64,000 bases of DNA from Bdellovibrionales bacterium (GTDB lineage Bacteria > Bdellovibrionota > Bdellovibrionia > Bdellovibrionales > UBA1609). Numbering within the stretch: the first letter of the stretch is position 1; each line of letters begins with the position of its first letter. Position numbers and translations under genes: made by a program. This document shows, piece after piece, positions 34,959-43,884 of the stretch. Where the stretch lies: assembly GCA_027459485.1 (NCBI GenBank), contig DAIDIG010000001.1:507989-571988 (forward strand), written 5' to 3'. Below the pieces are notes generated by a model. That model searched no databases and was not told the DNA's origin. It saw only the letters and a list, made by a program, of their open reading frames with translations.

Positions 34959-36635
34959 ATGGCTGAAGAAATCATTTATACGATGAAGGGCGTCTCGAAA
35001 GTTTACCCGCCCAGCAAATACGTTTTAAAGGACATTTATCTCTCCTATTTTTATGGTGCCAAAATCGGCGTGCTCGGCCTGAATGGTGCCGGTAAGTCGA
35101 CTCTCATTCGGATCATGGCCGGGGCTGACCAAGATTTTCTCGGCGAAGCCTTTCCGGCCCGCGATTTTAAAGTCGGTTATTTGCCGCAAGAGCCGAAACT
35201 CGATCCGAAAAAAACCGTCAGAGAAAATGTGATGGATGGGCTCGGTGATTTGGCCCGATTTCTCGAGGACTTCAATAAAATCAATGAGCAGTTGCAAGAC
35301 TCTGAGCTTGATCCCGATAAAATGGAAAAGCTGATCGAGCGCCAGGCTGTCGTACAAGAGAAAATTGAAACGCTCGGCGGGTGGGAAGTCGACCAAAAAA
35401 TCGAGCAAGCAATGGACGCGCTTCGTTGCCCTCCGCCGGATTGGATGGTCGATAAGCTTTCAGGTGGCGAGATTCGTCGTGTGGCGCTTTGCCGATTGCT
35501 ATTGTCAAATCCGGATATTTTACTTCTCGACGAGCCAACGAACCATTTGGATGCCGAATCCGTCGCCTGGCTTGAGCATTTTTTGCATGACTTCCCAGGC
35601 ACTGTGATTGCCGTTACTCACGATCGATACTTTCTCGATAACGTGGCGGGGTGGATACTCGAACTCGATCGCGGCGAAGGATTTCCGTTTAAAGGCAATT
35701 ATTCATCGTGGCTTGAGCAGAAAGAAAAGCGGCTTCAACAAGAGCAAAAAGATCAAGATCGGCGCAATAAGACGCTGGCGCGTGAGCTAGAGTGGGTTCG
35801 TATGTCGCCGCGAGCGCGACAGGCCAAGTCGAAGGCTCGTCTCTCAAATTATGAGAATTTACTTAAGGAGCCGTCACAAGAACAACTCAAAGATCTCTCC
35901 ATATACATCCCCGCAGGCCCTCGTCTGGGTGATGTAGTCGTCGAAGCGAAAGGTGTAACGAAAAGTTACGGTGACAAATTGCTGTTTGAAGATCTGACTT
36001 TCAATTTGCCGAAAGGCGGGATTGTGGGTGTGATAGGTCCGAACGGGGCCGGCAAAAGTACGCTCTTTCGGTTGATTACGGGGCAAGAAAAGCCCGACAG
36101 CGGCAGTTTCAAAGTGGGAGAAACGGTGCGCATGGCCTACGTCGATCAAAAGCGCGAAGGTCTCAACGTCGAAAATACGGTCTGGCAAGAAATTTCTGGC
36201 GGCAATGAAGTCTTGACGGTGGGTAACCGCGAGATCAATTCACGCGCTTATATAGCGAAATTCAACTTTCACGGGGCCGACCAGCAAAAGCGAGTCAAAG
36301 ATCTTTCAGGCGGCGAACGCAACCGTCTTTATATTGCCAAGATGCTTCTCAAAGAAGGCAATCTCTTGCTTCTCGACGAACCTTCGAATGACCTTGATGT
36401 GAATACGCTCAGAGCTCTAGAAGATGCACTACTTGAATTCGGCGGTAGTGCCGTCGTTATTAGCCACGACCGATGGTTTTTAGACCGTATCTGCACGCAT
36501 ATATTAGCCTTTGAGGGTGATTCGAAGGTGAATTTCTTTTTCGGCAATTACACTGAATACGAGGCGGATCTCAAAAAGCGCCTCGGCGTCGACACGCTCA
36601 TCCCAAAACGCATCAAATACAGAAAATTACAGTAA
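34959..36635 (+). CDS. ettA: Energy-dependent translational throttle protein EttA (ABC-F)
   Basis: Cytoplasmic ribosome-binding ABC-F ATPase that gates early elongation according to energy state. 558 residues, the usual EttA length. Two nucleotide-binding domains: Walker A GLNGAGKST and GPNGAGKST, signatures LSGGEIRR and LSGGERNR, Walker B LLLDEPTNHLD and LLLDEPSNDLD. Between them lies the charged linker (EQKEKRLQQEQKDQDRRNK, RMSPRARQAKSKARL). No membrane domain. The C-terminal stretch ends IPKRIKYRKL, as in E. coli EttA. Confidence 0.95.
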   Translation: MAEEIIYTMKGVSKVYPPSKYVLKDIYLSYFYGAKIGVLGLNGAGKSTLIRIMAGADQDFLGEAFPARDFKVGYLPQEPKLDPKKTVRENVMDGLGDLARFLEDFNKINEQLQDSELDPDKMEKLIERQAVVQEKIETLGGWEVDQKIEQAMDALRCPPPDWMVDKLSGGEIRRVALCRLLLSNPDILLLDEPTNHLDAESVAWLEHFLHDFPGTVIAVTHDRYFLDNVAGWILELDRGEGFPFKGNYSSWLEQKEKRLQQEQKDQDRRNKTLARELEWVRMSPRARQAKSKARLSNYENLLKEPSQEQLKDLSIYIPAGPRLGDVVVEAKGVTKSYGDKLLFEDLTFNLPKGGIVGVIGPNGAGKSTLFRLITGQEKPDSGSFKVGETVRMAYVDQKREGLNVENTVWQEISGGNEVLTVGNREINSRAYIAKFNFHGADQQKRVKDLSGGERNRLYIAKMLLKEGNLLLLDEPSNDLDVNTLRALEDALLEFGGSAVVISHDRWFLDRICTHILAFEGDSKVNFFFGNYTEYEADLKKRLGVDTLIPKRIKYRKLQ

Positions 36636-36636
36636 T

Positions 36637-37161
36637 TCAGGCGGCGGCATTGCGAACAGGCGCTAGCACGCGTACGATCTCGTTTGTGACGAGATCGTAC
36701 GCCTCTTGAGCGAGCAGGTACTGTTCACGTTTAGCTTGCCATGTCGCGGCTGTCGCTACGTCGGGATGCAGACGCTTAGCGAGGCGGTGAAAGGCTCGGC
36801 GGACTTCGGCCTGACTGATCGTCTCGTTGCCGGTTAAGCCAAGTGTCAGTAGCGCGACTTGGGTTTCATTTGATAACACCCGGACTGATACGCGCCGAGA
36901 CGAAAGGCGCTGGGCTTTTGAGGGTGATTGAATACGGCTGGAGTCTACTGTTGCCCGGCTAGAGCCCGATCGATGTCTATAATATGGCGTTTTAGACACC
37001 GAAGGTACTCGGGGGCGGCTGTACAAGAACAGATAATCGTAAGTGATTTCGGCTCGCAACGGTCGCACTGTCGAATGACGTTCAGGAGCGGCTGAGGTCT
37101 CGGCAGGCTGCAGTTTCTCCTCTAAAATCTCTTGAAATGTCGCGTCTCGCATGGCCCTCAT
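36637..37161 (-). CDS. Protein with C-terminal J domain
   Basis: 174 residues. The C-terminal 70 form a J domain: LLTLGLTGNETISQAEVRRA, FHRLAKRLHPDV with the HPD motif, and a final helix AQEAYDLVTNEI. The N-terminal 100 residues are basic, Ser/Arg-rich and probably disordered. It would stimulate an Hsp70 (DnaK) on a specific client; the client is unknown. Convergent with ettA with one base between stops, and divergent from the SWIB gene. An ATG at 37152 is an alternative start. Confidence 0.8.
   Translation of the reverse strand: MRAMRDATFQEILEEKLQPAETSAAPERHSTVRPLRAEITYDYLFLYSRPRVPSVSKTPYYRHRSGSSRATVDSSRIQSPSKAQRLSSRRVSVRVLSNETQVALLTLGLTGNETISQAEVRRAFHRLAKRLHPDVATAATWQAKREQYLLAQEAYDLVTNEIVRVLAPVRNAAA
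36671..36701. repeat. Perfect 12-bp inverted repeat inside the J-domain gene
   Basis: CGTACGATCTCG (36671-36682), a 7-base loop and CGAGATCGTACG (36690-36701). It lies 36 bases past the ettA stop and encodes part of the last J-domain helix. No T-run follows in either direction, so it is not a typical intrinsic terminator. It could be a transcript-end or stability hairpin for ettA. Confidence 0.85.
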
Positions 37162-37253
37162 GCACTCCTGCCCACTCTATCGGCAGGGTTTAGAAAGAAC
37201 TGTAGAGGTGTTTTCTCGAGGAGAAATGCATCTTTTTCGAGTCAAAACCTGTG

Positions 37254-37390
37254 TTTTTCAGAGGGAGATTGCCGTTTTTCAGAGGAGAAACGCCCAAAAA
37301 CGGCACATTTTCAGAGGGAATGTGCCATTTTTAAGAGGGGAAAACCCGCTTTTCCGCTCGAAGAAAATTCTTTTGGGGGGTGCCATTTTT
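37254..37390 (+). ncRNA. Structured leader or small RNA upstream of the SWIB gene
   Basis: The 319-bp gap 37162-37480 holds no gene but is highly patterned. Four copies of a TTTT(T)CAGAGGRGA-like motif begin near 37254, 37275, 37308 and 37328; each includes GGA or GGGA. GCCGTTTTT (37271-37279) can pair with AAAAACGGC (37296-37304). GGCACATT (37302-37309) can pair with AATGTGCC (37319-37326), followed by ATTTTT. The two helices share GGC at 37302-37304, so they are mutually exclusive, like an antiterminator and terminator. TGCCATTTTT recurs exactly at 37323 and 37381. Attenuation and CsrA binding to the GGA motifs are both possible; neither is shown. Confidence 0.5.
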
Positions 37391-37418
37391 CTATTGCATT
37401 CACTCCCTAAACACAGTC

Positions 37419-37469
37419 ATGATTGTGAGTGCACGGTTGCAATAGCAAACCATTAACCATCACAATCAT
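37419..37469 (+). promoter_or_regulatory. 10-bp inverted repeat next to the SWIB ribosome-binding site
   Basis: ATGATTGTGA (37419-37428) and TCACAATCAT (37460-37469) are perfectly complementary across a 31-base loop. The right arm ends one base before GGAGG, the Shine-Dalgarno of the SWIB gene. It could be an mRNA hairpin controlling initiation or a DNA dyad bound by a repressor. Confidence 0.6.
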
Positions 37470-37480
37470 TGGAGGACATG

Positions 37481-37795
37481 ATGGCAAAAAAGAAGACGAC
37501 GAAAAAAGCGACGGCAAAAAAGGCTGCTAAAAAAACGAAGACAAAAAGAAAGCCAAATGCGGCTTTCATGAAGCCTTTAACTCCCAGCTCGGCATTGGCC
37601 GCAGTTGTCGGAGCAAAAGCTTTGCCCCGCACGCAGGTTGTTAAAAAATTGTGGCAGTACATCCACGCCCACAAACTGCAAGATTCTAACAACCGTCGTA
37701 ACATCAACGCCGATGCAAAACTTCGCCCGATTTTCGGCAAAGGCACGGTATCGATGTTTGAAATGACGAAACTCGTCAGCAAACACTTGCGCTAG
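37481..37795 (+). CDS. SWIB/MDM2-domain protein with histone-like tail
   Basis: 104 residues. The first 30 are a Lys/Ala/Thr tail like histone H1 (KKTTKKATAKKAAKKTKTKR). A SWIB domain follows: MKPLTPSSALAAVVGAKALP, LWQYIHAHKLQD and LRPIFGKGTVSMFEMTKLVS. SWIB proteins in bacteria are best known from chlamydiae and some Bdellovibrio-like genomes and are thought to act on chromatin or topology. ATG 37481 has GGAGG five bases upstream. A strong intrinsic terminator ends the gene. A long patterned leader precedes it. Confidence 0.92.
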   Translation: MAKKKTTKKATAKKAAKKTKTKRKPNAAFMKPLTPSSALAAVVGAKALPRTQVVKKLWQYIHAHKLQDSNNRRNINADAKLRPIFGKGTVSMFEMTKLVSKHLR

Positions 37796-37851
37796 TTTCG
37801 AATTCAAGCGCTCGCGTATTTGCGCGGGCGTCTTGGTTTGAATTTGGTAAT

Positions 37852-37881
37852 GCCCACTTGTAAAAGGTGGGCTTTTTTTTT
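37852..37881 (+). terminator. Rho-independent terminator of the SWIB gene
   Basis: GCCCAC and GTGGGC flank an A/T-rich loop and are followed directly by nine T. The -35-like TTGTAA for map lies inside the loop. Confidence 0.9.
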
Positions 37882-37893
37882 AATGTTCAATGC

Positions 37894-38652
37894 ATGACAC
37901 CGATTGCCGCAAATGAAATTCGTCTGATGGAGGGCGCTTGCCAATTGGCCGCGCGGCTTCTCAAGCACGTCGGCCAATACGTACGCGAAGGTGTCACGAC
38001 GGACGAACTCGATCGTATTGCCGCTGACTATACGTTGTCACACGGGGCAAAGGCGGCACCTCTCGGGTATCACGGTTTTCCGAAATCTATTTGCACGTCG
38101 ATTAATGCCTGCATTTGCCATGGCGTACCCGATAAAACGATTTTGCGCGCTGGTGATATCATCAATGTCGACGTGACGGTGATCAAAGACGGCTTTCATG
38201 GTGACACGAGCTCGATGTTTTTTGTTGGCGACGTGAGCGATAAAGCCAAAGACATTTGCGATACAGCGTACAATGCGATGCTAAAAGGCATCGACGAAGT
38301 CGGCCCTGGTGCCACCACCGGCGACATCGGCTTTGCCATAAATAAACTCGTGACGAAGCGTGGATATTGGGTCGTGAAAGAAATTGGGGGTCACGGCGTA
38401 GGCAAGATTTTTCACGACGATCCTTGGATCCCTTCGTACGGCAAAAAGGGCAAAGGCGATTCACTCAAGCCGTGGACGTGTATTACGGTTGAGCCGATGA
38501 TAAATGAAACTTCGGCGCCGATTCGCGAATTTTCGATTCCGAATTCATCTATCAAGTACTACGAGACCAGCGATAAAACACTCTCGGCACAGTACGAGCA
38601 CACTGTTTTAATCACCGACAAAGGCCACCAAGTTCTCACAGAGGGTGGCTGA
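37894..38652 (+). CDS. map: Methionine aminopeptidase type I
   Basis: Cytosolic metalloprotease removing N-terminal Met from nascent proteins. 252 residues. The five metal ligands are visible: Asp in NVDVTVIKDGFHGDTSSMF (two), His in GGHGVGKIFHDDP, Glu in ITVEPMI and Glu in QYEHTVLIT. ATG 37894 has no Shine-Dalgarno. TTGTAA-N17-TAATGT would place the transcript start about at the ATG, so it may be leaderless. A GTG 27 bases upstream falls in the terminator and is unlikely. Confidence 0.94.
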   Translation: MTPIAANEIRLMEGACQLAARLLKHVGQYVREGVTTDELDRIAADYTLSHGAKAAPLGYHGFPKSICTSINACICHGVPDKTILRAGDIINVDVTVIKDGFHGDTSSMFFVGDVSDKAKDICDTAYNAMLKGIDEVGPGATTGDIGFAINKLVTKRGYWVVKEIGGHGVGKIFHDDPWIPSYGKKGKGDSLKPWTCITVEPMINETSAPIREFSIPNSSIKYYETSDKTLSAQYEHTVLITDKGHQVLTEGG

Positions 38653-38662
38653 CAATTTTTTT
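38624..38662 (+). terminator. Possible terminator overlapping the map stop codon
   Basis: GCCACC (38624-38629) pairs with GGTGGC (38644-38649), and seven T follow at 38656-38662 after a 6-base gap. The gap weakens the call. Confidence 0.35.
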
Positions 38663-38744
38663 GCTAGCGCATTTGCGTCAAACTTCATTGTTGATCTGAA
38701 CGTTTAGACATGTATCGTTTAACCTCTTAGCCAGAGGGGGGCTC

Positions 38745-39257
38745 ATGTCTTACATTTGGACGGCTGCGTTTCTGTCAGCCATGTTGTCGTCGGCCGTTTG
38801 CAATGTGCAATTCAAAAACCCGACGGACGTATTTCAACCACTCGCGACGATGACGAACGATCGCAACGCCAACATAGACAAGCTGTATGTTGCAATGGAC
38901 AAGCGGGGGGTTGTCGAAGGCATTCGATTCTTACCGGGCGGTTCGCCTTGCCCCGCCGATTTTACCAATGCCCAGATCAGTTCACCCGATGGTGCCAACC
39001 TTGAAAACGACGAGCACAAGCCGATTATGCTTCACGCGAATTTTAACCCGAACTCCAATCAAACGGCTTTCGTTGTCGATTATCTTTCAAACGGTCTATG
39101 GGGCACCTACAAAACGTGTCGCGCCGAAGTGGTGCGTGACTCTAAAGGAGTGTGGCATCTCATCAACACCTACACCAACACTCCCGTGACGCATCTTTCG
39201 GTCAAGACGTGGACCTTGGGCATTTCGACCATTGATGGGATATGCCCGACGAACTGA
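38745..39257 (+). CDS. Exported protein of unknown function
   Basis: 170 residues. A Sec signal (MSYIWTAAFLSAMLSSAV) precedes a small beta-rich domain with four Cys in the mature part, for example GGSPCPADF and YKTCRAEVV. The Cys could form disulfides in the periplasm. No family recognised. AGAGGGGGG lies just before the ATG. It sits alone between map and ahcY. Confidence 0.65.
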   Translation: MSYIWTAAFLSAMLSSAVCNVQFKNPTDVFQPLATMTNDRNANIDKLYVAMDKRGVVEGIRFLPGGSPCPADFTNAQISSPDGANLENDEHKPIMLHANFNPNSNQTAFVVDYLSNGLWGTYKTCRAEVVRDSKGVWHLINTYTNTPVTHLSVKTWTLGISTIDGICPTN

Positions 39258-39379
39258 CGATATTAAGTCAGTTTGTAGGTGCCTTGATAATTCGCGGGAT
39301 TGATTTCAATTGAAGTGCGATATATGATGCCCGGCATTCCAAACATTCCAAACATTTTTCTGAGATAAGGGAGATTTAA

Positions 39380-40789
39380 ATGCAAAAGTTTGAGGCGAAA
39401 TCGAGCCCTGCCGTAAAGACGAATAAAACAATTGCCAAAAAGCCAACGCCCTCGAATCAAAACCCCGACTATCGCGTGTGTGAAGCGGCGATGAAAGACG
39501 CGGCGGAATTCAAACGTTTGGCAAAATGGGGCCGCGAAGAGATTCAAATCGCCGAAGACGAAATGCCGGGGCTCATGGCCCTGCGCGAACAGTACGGCAA
39601 AACGCAGCCGCTCAAGGGCGCGCGCATCGCCGGCTGTCTTCATATGACCATTCAAACTGCGGTACTCATTGAGACACTCCAACATTTGGGCGCCCAAGTA
39701 CGCTGGAGTTCATGCAATATTTTTTCAACTCAAGATCACGCGGCGGTCGCAGTCGCGGCGGCGGGCGTGCCCGTGTTTGCCTGGAAGGGCGAAACCGAAA
39801 AAGAATTCAACTGGTGCATCGAGCAGACGATCGAAGGCTGGGGCAGTGACGGTTACGATCTCATTCTCGACGACGGCGGCGACCTCACGAACATGATGCA
39901 TGAGTCGCGCTATGCGAAACAAATGAAAAACATCGTCGGCCTGTCTGAAGAGACGACCACCGGCGTGCACAATTTGGTGCGCCTCCATGAAGAAGGTAAA
40001 TTGAAAGTGCCGGCGATCAACATCAACGATTCGGTCACGAAATCGAAGTTTGACAATTTATACGGATGTCGCGAATCACTCGCGGATGGCATCAAACGCG
40101 CGACGGATGTCATGATCGCGGGTAAAATCGTCGTCGTCGCGGGGTATGGCGATGTCGGTAAAGGCTGCGCTCATTCTATGCGTTCGTACGGCGCGCGCGT
40201 TCTGGTCACTGAAATTGACCCGATCTGCGCGCTGCAAGCGGCGATGGAAGGGTTCGAAGTCACGACGATGGATGATGCCTCGGCTCGTGGAGACATTTTT
40301 GTGACGGCGACCGGCTGCTGCGACATCATCACTCCTGAACATTTCAAAAAGATGAAACATGGCTCTATCGTCTGCAACATCGGCCACTTCGATATCGAAA
40401 TCGACATGGCTTGGCTCAACAAGAACACGCAAATGCGCGAAGTGAAGCCGCAAGTCGACATTCACACTTTTAAAGATGGCCGCGAGATCATCGTCCTTGC
40501 TAAAGGCCGTTTGGTGAATCTCGGCTGCGCCACCGGGCACCCGAGTTTTGTCATGAGCAATTCGTTCACGAATCAGGTGATGGCTCAAATCGAACTTTGG
40601 CAAAATCGCAAAACCGATAAATATCGCGAGGTCAAAGTTTACCGATTGCCCAAAGAGCTCGACGAAAAAGTCGCCGAACTGCACCTTGCAAAAATCGGCG
40701 TGAAGCTGACGAAACTTTCTGACAAACAGGCGAAGTATTTAGGCTTAGGCAAAAACGGGCCGTTTAAGCCCGATCACTACCGGTACTAA
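39380..40789 (+). CDS. ahcY: Adenosylhomocysteinase
   Basis: Hydrolyses S-adenosylhomocysteine to adenosine and homocysteine, keeping methylation running. 469 residues with an N-terminal extension of about 25. Motifs: [16 protein letters not shown], the [15 protein letters not shown] stretch, [19 protein letters not shown], the NAD-binding [10 protein letters not shown], and the C-terminal KPDHYRY. AAGGGAG lies before the ATG. The upstream 120 bases contain a direct repeat of ATTCCAAAC but no SAH-riboswitch consensus that I can see. Confidence 0.97.
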   Translation: MQKFEAKSSPAVKTNKTIAKKPTPSNQNPDYRVCEAAMKDAAEFKRLAKWGREEIQIAEDEMPGLMALREQYGKTQPLKGARIAGCLHMTIQTAVLIETLQHLGAQVRWSSCNIFSTQDHAAVAVAAAGVPVFAWKGETEKEFNWCIEQTIEGWGSDGYDLILDDGGDLTNMMHESRYAKQMKNIVGLSEETTTGVHNLVRLHEEGKLKVPAININDSVTKSKFDNLYGCRESLADGIKRATDVMIAGKIVVVAGYGDVGKGCAHSMRSYGARVLVTEIDPICALQAAMEGFEVTTMDDASARGDIFVTATGCCDIITPEHFKKMKHGSIVCNIGHFDIEIDMAWLNKNTQMREVKPQVDIHTFKDGREIIVLAKGRLVNLGCATGHPSFVMSNSFTNQVMAQIELWQNRKTDKYREVKVYRLPKELDEKVAELHLAKIGVKLTKLSDKQAKYLGLGKNGPFKPDHYRY

Positions 40790-40803
40790 CTGTCGTTACT
40801 TTT

Positions 40804-41910
40804 TTAGTTCACCAATTGTGACGTATTGCCGCTGAGCGCGGCGGCGCACGCGCCGAACGGGTTCGAATAGTGATGAAGTTCGGCCTTCAGGTGTGAAACG
40901 TCGACTGACGAGAATAGCGCGTGGTTTTGAATAACAAACGAGAGAGCGCTGATGAGCGTGCCGACGTCGTGTGCTGTCCACGTTTGGTCAGACGCAGGCG
41001 GATTCGCGGCGAACTCCAAGAGTGGGAGCTTGTCGGCTGAGACACGGCCTTTTGTCAAATTGTGTATGCGTCGAAGATCGGTTGTACCATAAATTAGCTT
41101 TAATTGATTGGTTGTCTTCACATCGGCGTAGGCCTCGTGCAATAAAATAAGAGCGAGATCAACAGCTGATCCGATTACGTGCTCAGAGTAGCGGCTATGT
41201 TCGGCGGCTATAATAAGCGAAGTCACGAGCGGAACGGCAGGTGGTATAATGTATTCATCGTGAATCCGGCTGAGCGCGGCGAGTTGAACTTTAAAATCGC
41301 CGTCTCTGATGGCGGTGCCAAGCATTTCGAGACTCTTTTTTGCATTTTGAGGGTTCTGCATGAGATGAGAGCGGGCGCGCATTTCATCATTTTGCTCGCT
41401 CGGGTCGCGGGTCATGATTTTCAAAACCGAATCGTACTGTTTATGTAAAAGCGATTCAGCTTCTTCGTTGTCTTGAAAAAAAAGCGCCAAAGGCATCTGC
41501 GAATGCCCTTCGATGCTTGCCACTTTTGTTGTGCCCTGTCCGGTCTCTAGAAATACCAATAATGTTTCATTGGGGTCTGATTTTTTCGAATCGTGAAGAG
41601 CGTAAATTTGCTCTGCGCCGGCTGATTCAGAATTCGGCGAGGCCACTTGGTTGAAGGTAATTGTACTTGGCGGGTAGTGAACATGAAAGTAGTACTCGCC
41701 CAGGTAACGGCTGATCGTCACGCCGTCAGAGTTGACGCTCATTTCAAGTTCGCATTTGTTGAAATGTTTCTTCTCTATGGCGCGAGGGTAACTCAAGCCC
41801 TTATAGTGATTCCAAAACTTCGGTGTAATCACAGCGGCTCTGGCGGTCGGGTTTACAGCAAATAACAGCAGAATAACCGAGAGTTTGGTCCACTTCATGG
41901 ATTGCAGCAT
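40804..41910 (-). CDS. Exported protein of unknown function
   Basis: 368 residues with a signal peptide (KLSVILLLFAVNPTARAA). The mature protein has an N-terminal beta-rich half (YLGEYYFHVHYPPSTITFNQ) and an alpha-helical C-terminal half with HEAT-like spacing (IRDGDFKVQLAALSRIHDEY). No known family or catalytic motif. It is 48 bp downstream of orn in the same direction and may be the last gene of that transcript. ATG 41898 is an alternative start. Confidence 0.62.
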   Translation of the reverse strand: MLQSMKWTKLSVILLLFAVNPTARAAVITPKFWNHYKGLSYPRAIEKKHFNKCELEMSVNSDGVTISRYLGEYYFHVHYPPSTITFNQVASPNSESAGAEQIYALHDSKKSDPNETLLVFLETGQGTTKVASIEGHSQMPLALFFQDNEEAESLLHKQYDSVLKIMTRDPSEQNDEMRARSHLMQNPQNAKKSLEMLGTAIRDGDFKVQLAALSRIHDEYIIPPAVPLVTSLIIAAEHSRYSEHVIGSAVDLALILLHEAYADVKTTNQLKLIYGTTDLRRIHNLTKGRVSADKLPLLEFAANPPASDQTWTAHDVGTLISALSFVIQNHALFSSVDVSHLKAELHHYSNPFGACAAALSGNTSQLVN

Positions 41911-41958
41911 AACGTTTCAATCGTTCGTGCGAAATGCCTGTTAAGAGATGTTAAACCA

Positions 41959-42501
41959 TCAAGCGGGTATTTGGATATAGCTTAGGTATTTCTTGAACTC
42001 ATTGATCGATTCATAGATGTCGCCGCTCGCGCGGTGTCGCGATTCTTTTTTCGAATAGCTGATTTGGTAAAAATTGTTGAACAGTATCTTAAACGACGAA
42101 ACATCAAGCATCCGGTAGTGTAGTCTTTCGCCGAATTTCTTGAAGTACTTGTTGATGAAGAGCCGGTCCTGCCCGATGGAGTTGCCGGCCAAAATCACAC
42201 GTTCTTTAGGAGTAAAATGAGCTCCAAGCAACGCGAGCAGCTCAACTTCGACCACCGCCGGATCTTTGCCATGCGGGACGAGATCCGTGAGGCCCGATTC
42301 TTTGTGATGAGTGCGATTCCAATCATCCATATTATCAAGGTATAGCGGTGGCTGTTTGACGATGGCATGGTATTGACCGAGCTCTTCAAGCGGTTTGTCT
42401 TTCGACGTGCATCCGGTCACGATCGCCGCCACTTCGATGACGACTTCTTTCTCGACGTCGAGACCTGTCATTTCCATATCGAGCCAAAGTAATTTGAACA
42501 T
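41959..42501 (-). CDS. orn: Oligoribonuclease
   Basis: DEDDh 3'-5' exonuclease degrading 2-5-mer RNA, including pGpG from c-di-GMP turnover. 180 residues, standard. Exo motifs: WLDMEMTGLD, GNSIGQDRLFI and HRASGDIYESI with the catalytic His and Asp. Preceded by 12 bp after the paralogous membrane-protein gene, so probably co-transcribed. Confidence 0.95.
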   Translation of the reverse strand: MFKLLWLDMEMTGLDVEKEVVIEVAAIVTGCTSKDKPLEELGQYHAIVKQPPLYLDNMDDWNRTHHKESGLTDLVPHGKDPAVVEVELLALLGAHFTPKERVILAGNSIGQDRLFINKYFKKFGERLHYRMLDVSSFKILFNNFYQISYSKKESRHRASGDIYESINEFKKYLSYIQIPA

Positions 42502-42513
42502 ATTGAGATCAGA

Positions 42514-43836
42514 TTAGTAGCGAAACGCCGACTTTGTAAACTGCGAAATCAATTCTTCGGGTGTAGTGTGATTGGCAACACGCCGAAATTCAAATCCCAT
42601 TGCGGCCATAATCCCGAGCAGCGGCCAGCCAATTCGCGGGTAAACCAGCGCCACCGATAAAGCCGTGACCTGCCCCCACGACACAAGCACCATCTTCAGA
42701 GCAGAATACGTTTCATAGAACGCCCGATCGTTAGGGTCTGTAACATAACGATTGTACTCATTCCAAAGTTCTGAGTTGCCCTTGTCCCAAGAATACTGTG
42801 CGAAGAAGCCCAGCAGTAAACTCATGCTGCCTTTTGCGACGTAGCCACCGAATGTTGTAGCCATCGGTGTGCCCATCGTCTTGAGTAAAGATGCTTGAAT
42901 GGCCATGAACCCGACCTCGATCAGGTTCCATTTTGTGATCGCGCTGGTTTCGTCGCCGAACTCCAGTACTTTTTGCGGGGGAATTCCGAGCCATTTCCAA
43001 AATTTTCGGGTTTTGAATTGCAACCAGTCGGCGAACCGCTGATGGGTCAGCCACCCCATGTACAGGTTGTTGTAATACATGAGTGCCGCGGACATTGCCC
43101 CGGTCGCGACACCGTAGCCGAGTTTACCGACCATCGAAGCGCCCGAGCCGACAACTGATAAGAAGGTGCCGACCGCGTTGCCGCTGAACCTCGCGATCGA
43201 CAGCCACTCTTTGTATTCGCCGGTTCGTCCCCATCGCACGAATCGCGAATAATTTTGGGTCAAATATTGATCGCGCGCCGATTGAAAGTTTTCGTACGTC
43301 TTGCGTTCGATCCGTTCGACCAAATGGCGCGAAAGGGGAATTTCATGCGAGTTCTTTCGTAACGACAGCGGCATCATTGAGATCAAATGTTGGTGTTGGG
43401 CCGCCCCCACCGCATCGTCGGCTGTAAAATCGATCACCATGGTGCGATCGGCTTTTCGGCTCAATTTGCCGGCGAATTTCAATACGGCCTTCGTTTCGGC
43501 ATCGTTTTGCACGAGAACGTCGATACGGCTGTAGGTGATGTCGCCGACCCCAGCGAAGTTATACGTCGCCGCGTACTGTGTGGCGGGCAGAGTGATGCCC
43601 CCGACGGGAGTCGGCGAGAGCGGCACATAGCGCTCATTGTTGGGCTTGGCGTCGCCTTGGATAACCTGTTCGTCGAGTGGCACTGGTGTGGCGGGTGCGG
43701 GTAGTGAAAGCGGCGGAATTTGCTCGGGCATCGAACGCGGCACCGGAGTAGCGAACTGCGCGAAGGACGTGGCCGGGTATATTTGACTACAAATTAAAAT
43801 GAACACGACAAGGGATCGTGGAAAACGCTTCGACAT
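42514..43836 (-). CDS. Exported multi-pass protein, paralogue B of a tandem pair
   Basis: 440 residues, family not recognised. A signal peptide (SLVVFILICSQIYPATSFA) and a Pro-rich stretch precede a domain containing NYSRFVRWGRTGEYKEW and SIARFSGNAVGTFLSVV. Several hydrophobic helices follow, then GTPMATTFGGYVAKGS, YSWDKGNSELWNEY and TPEELISQF near the end. These blocks occur in the same order in the upstream gene at 43885-45381. The hydrophobic segments suggest insertion in a membrane or a Gly-rich transmembrane bundle. Forty-eight bp separate the pair. No enzyme motif is evident. Confidence 0.72.
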   Translation of the reverse strand: MSKRFPRSLVVFILICSQIYPATSFAQFATPVPRSMPEQIPPLSLPAPATPVPLDEQVIQGDAKPNNERYVPLSPTPVGGITLPATQYAATYNFAGVGDITYSRIDVLVQNDAETKAVLKFAGKLSRKADRTMVIDFTADDAVGAAQHQHLISMMPLSLRKNSHEIPLSRHLVERIERKTYENFQSARDQYLTQNYSRFVRWGRTGEYKEWLSIARFSGNAVGTFLSVVGSGASMVGKLGYGVATGAMSAALMYYNNLYMGWLTHQRFADWLQFKTRKFWKWLGIPPQKVLEFGDETSAITKWNLIEVGFMAIQASLLKTMGTPMATTFGGYVAKGSMSLLLGFFAQYSWDKGNSELWNEYNRYVTDPNDRAFYETYSALKMVLVSWGQVTALSVALVYPRIGWPLLGIMAAMGFEFRRVANHTTPEELISQFTKSAFRY

Positions 43837-43884
43837 GGCCCGGCTGATTATGGGGCTATCCGCTTACGAAGTAAAACTGCGATA

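Noticed and set aside
39258..39379. SAH riboswitch upstream of ahcY
   Set aside because: No matching consensus or fold; only a short ATTCCAAAC direct repeat is present.
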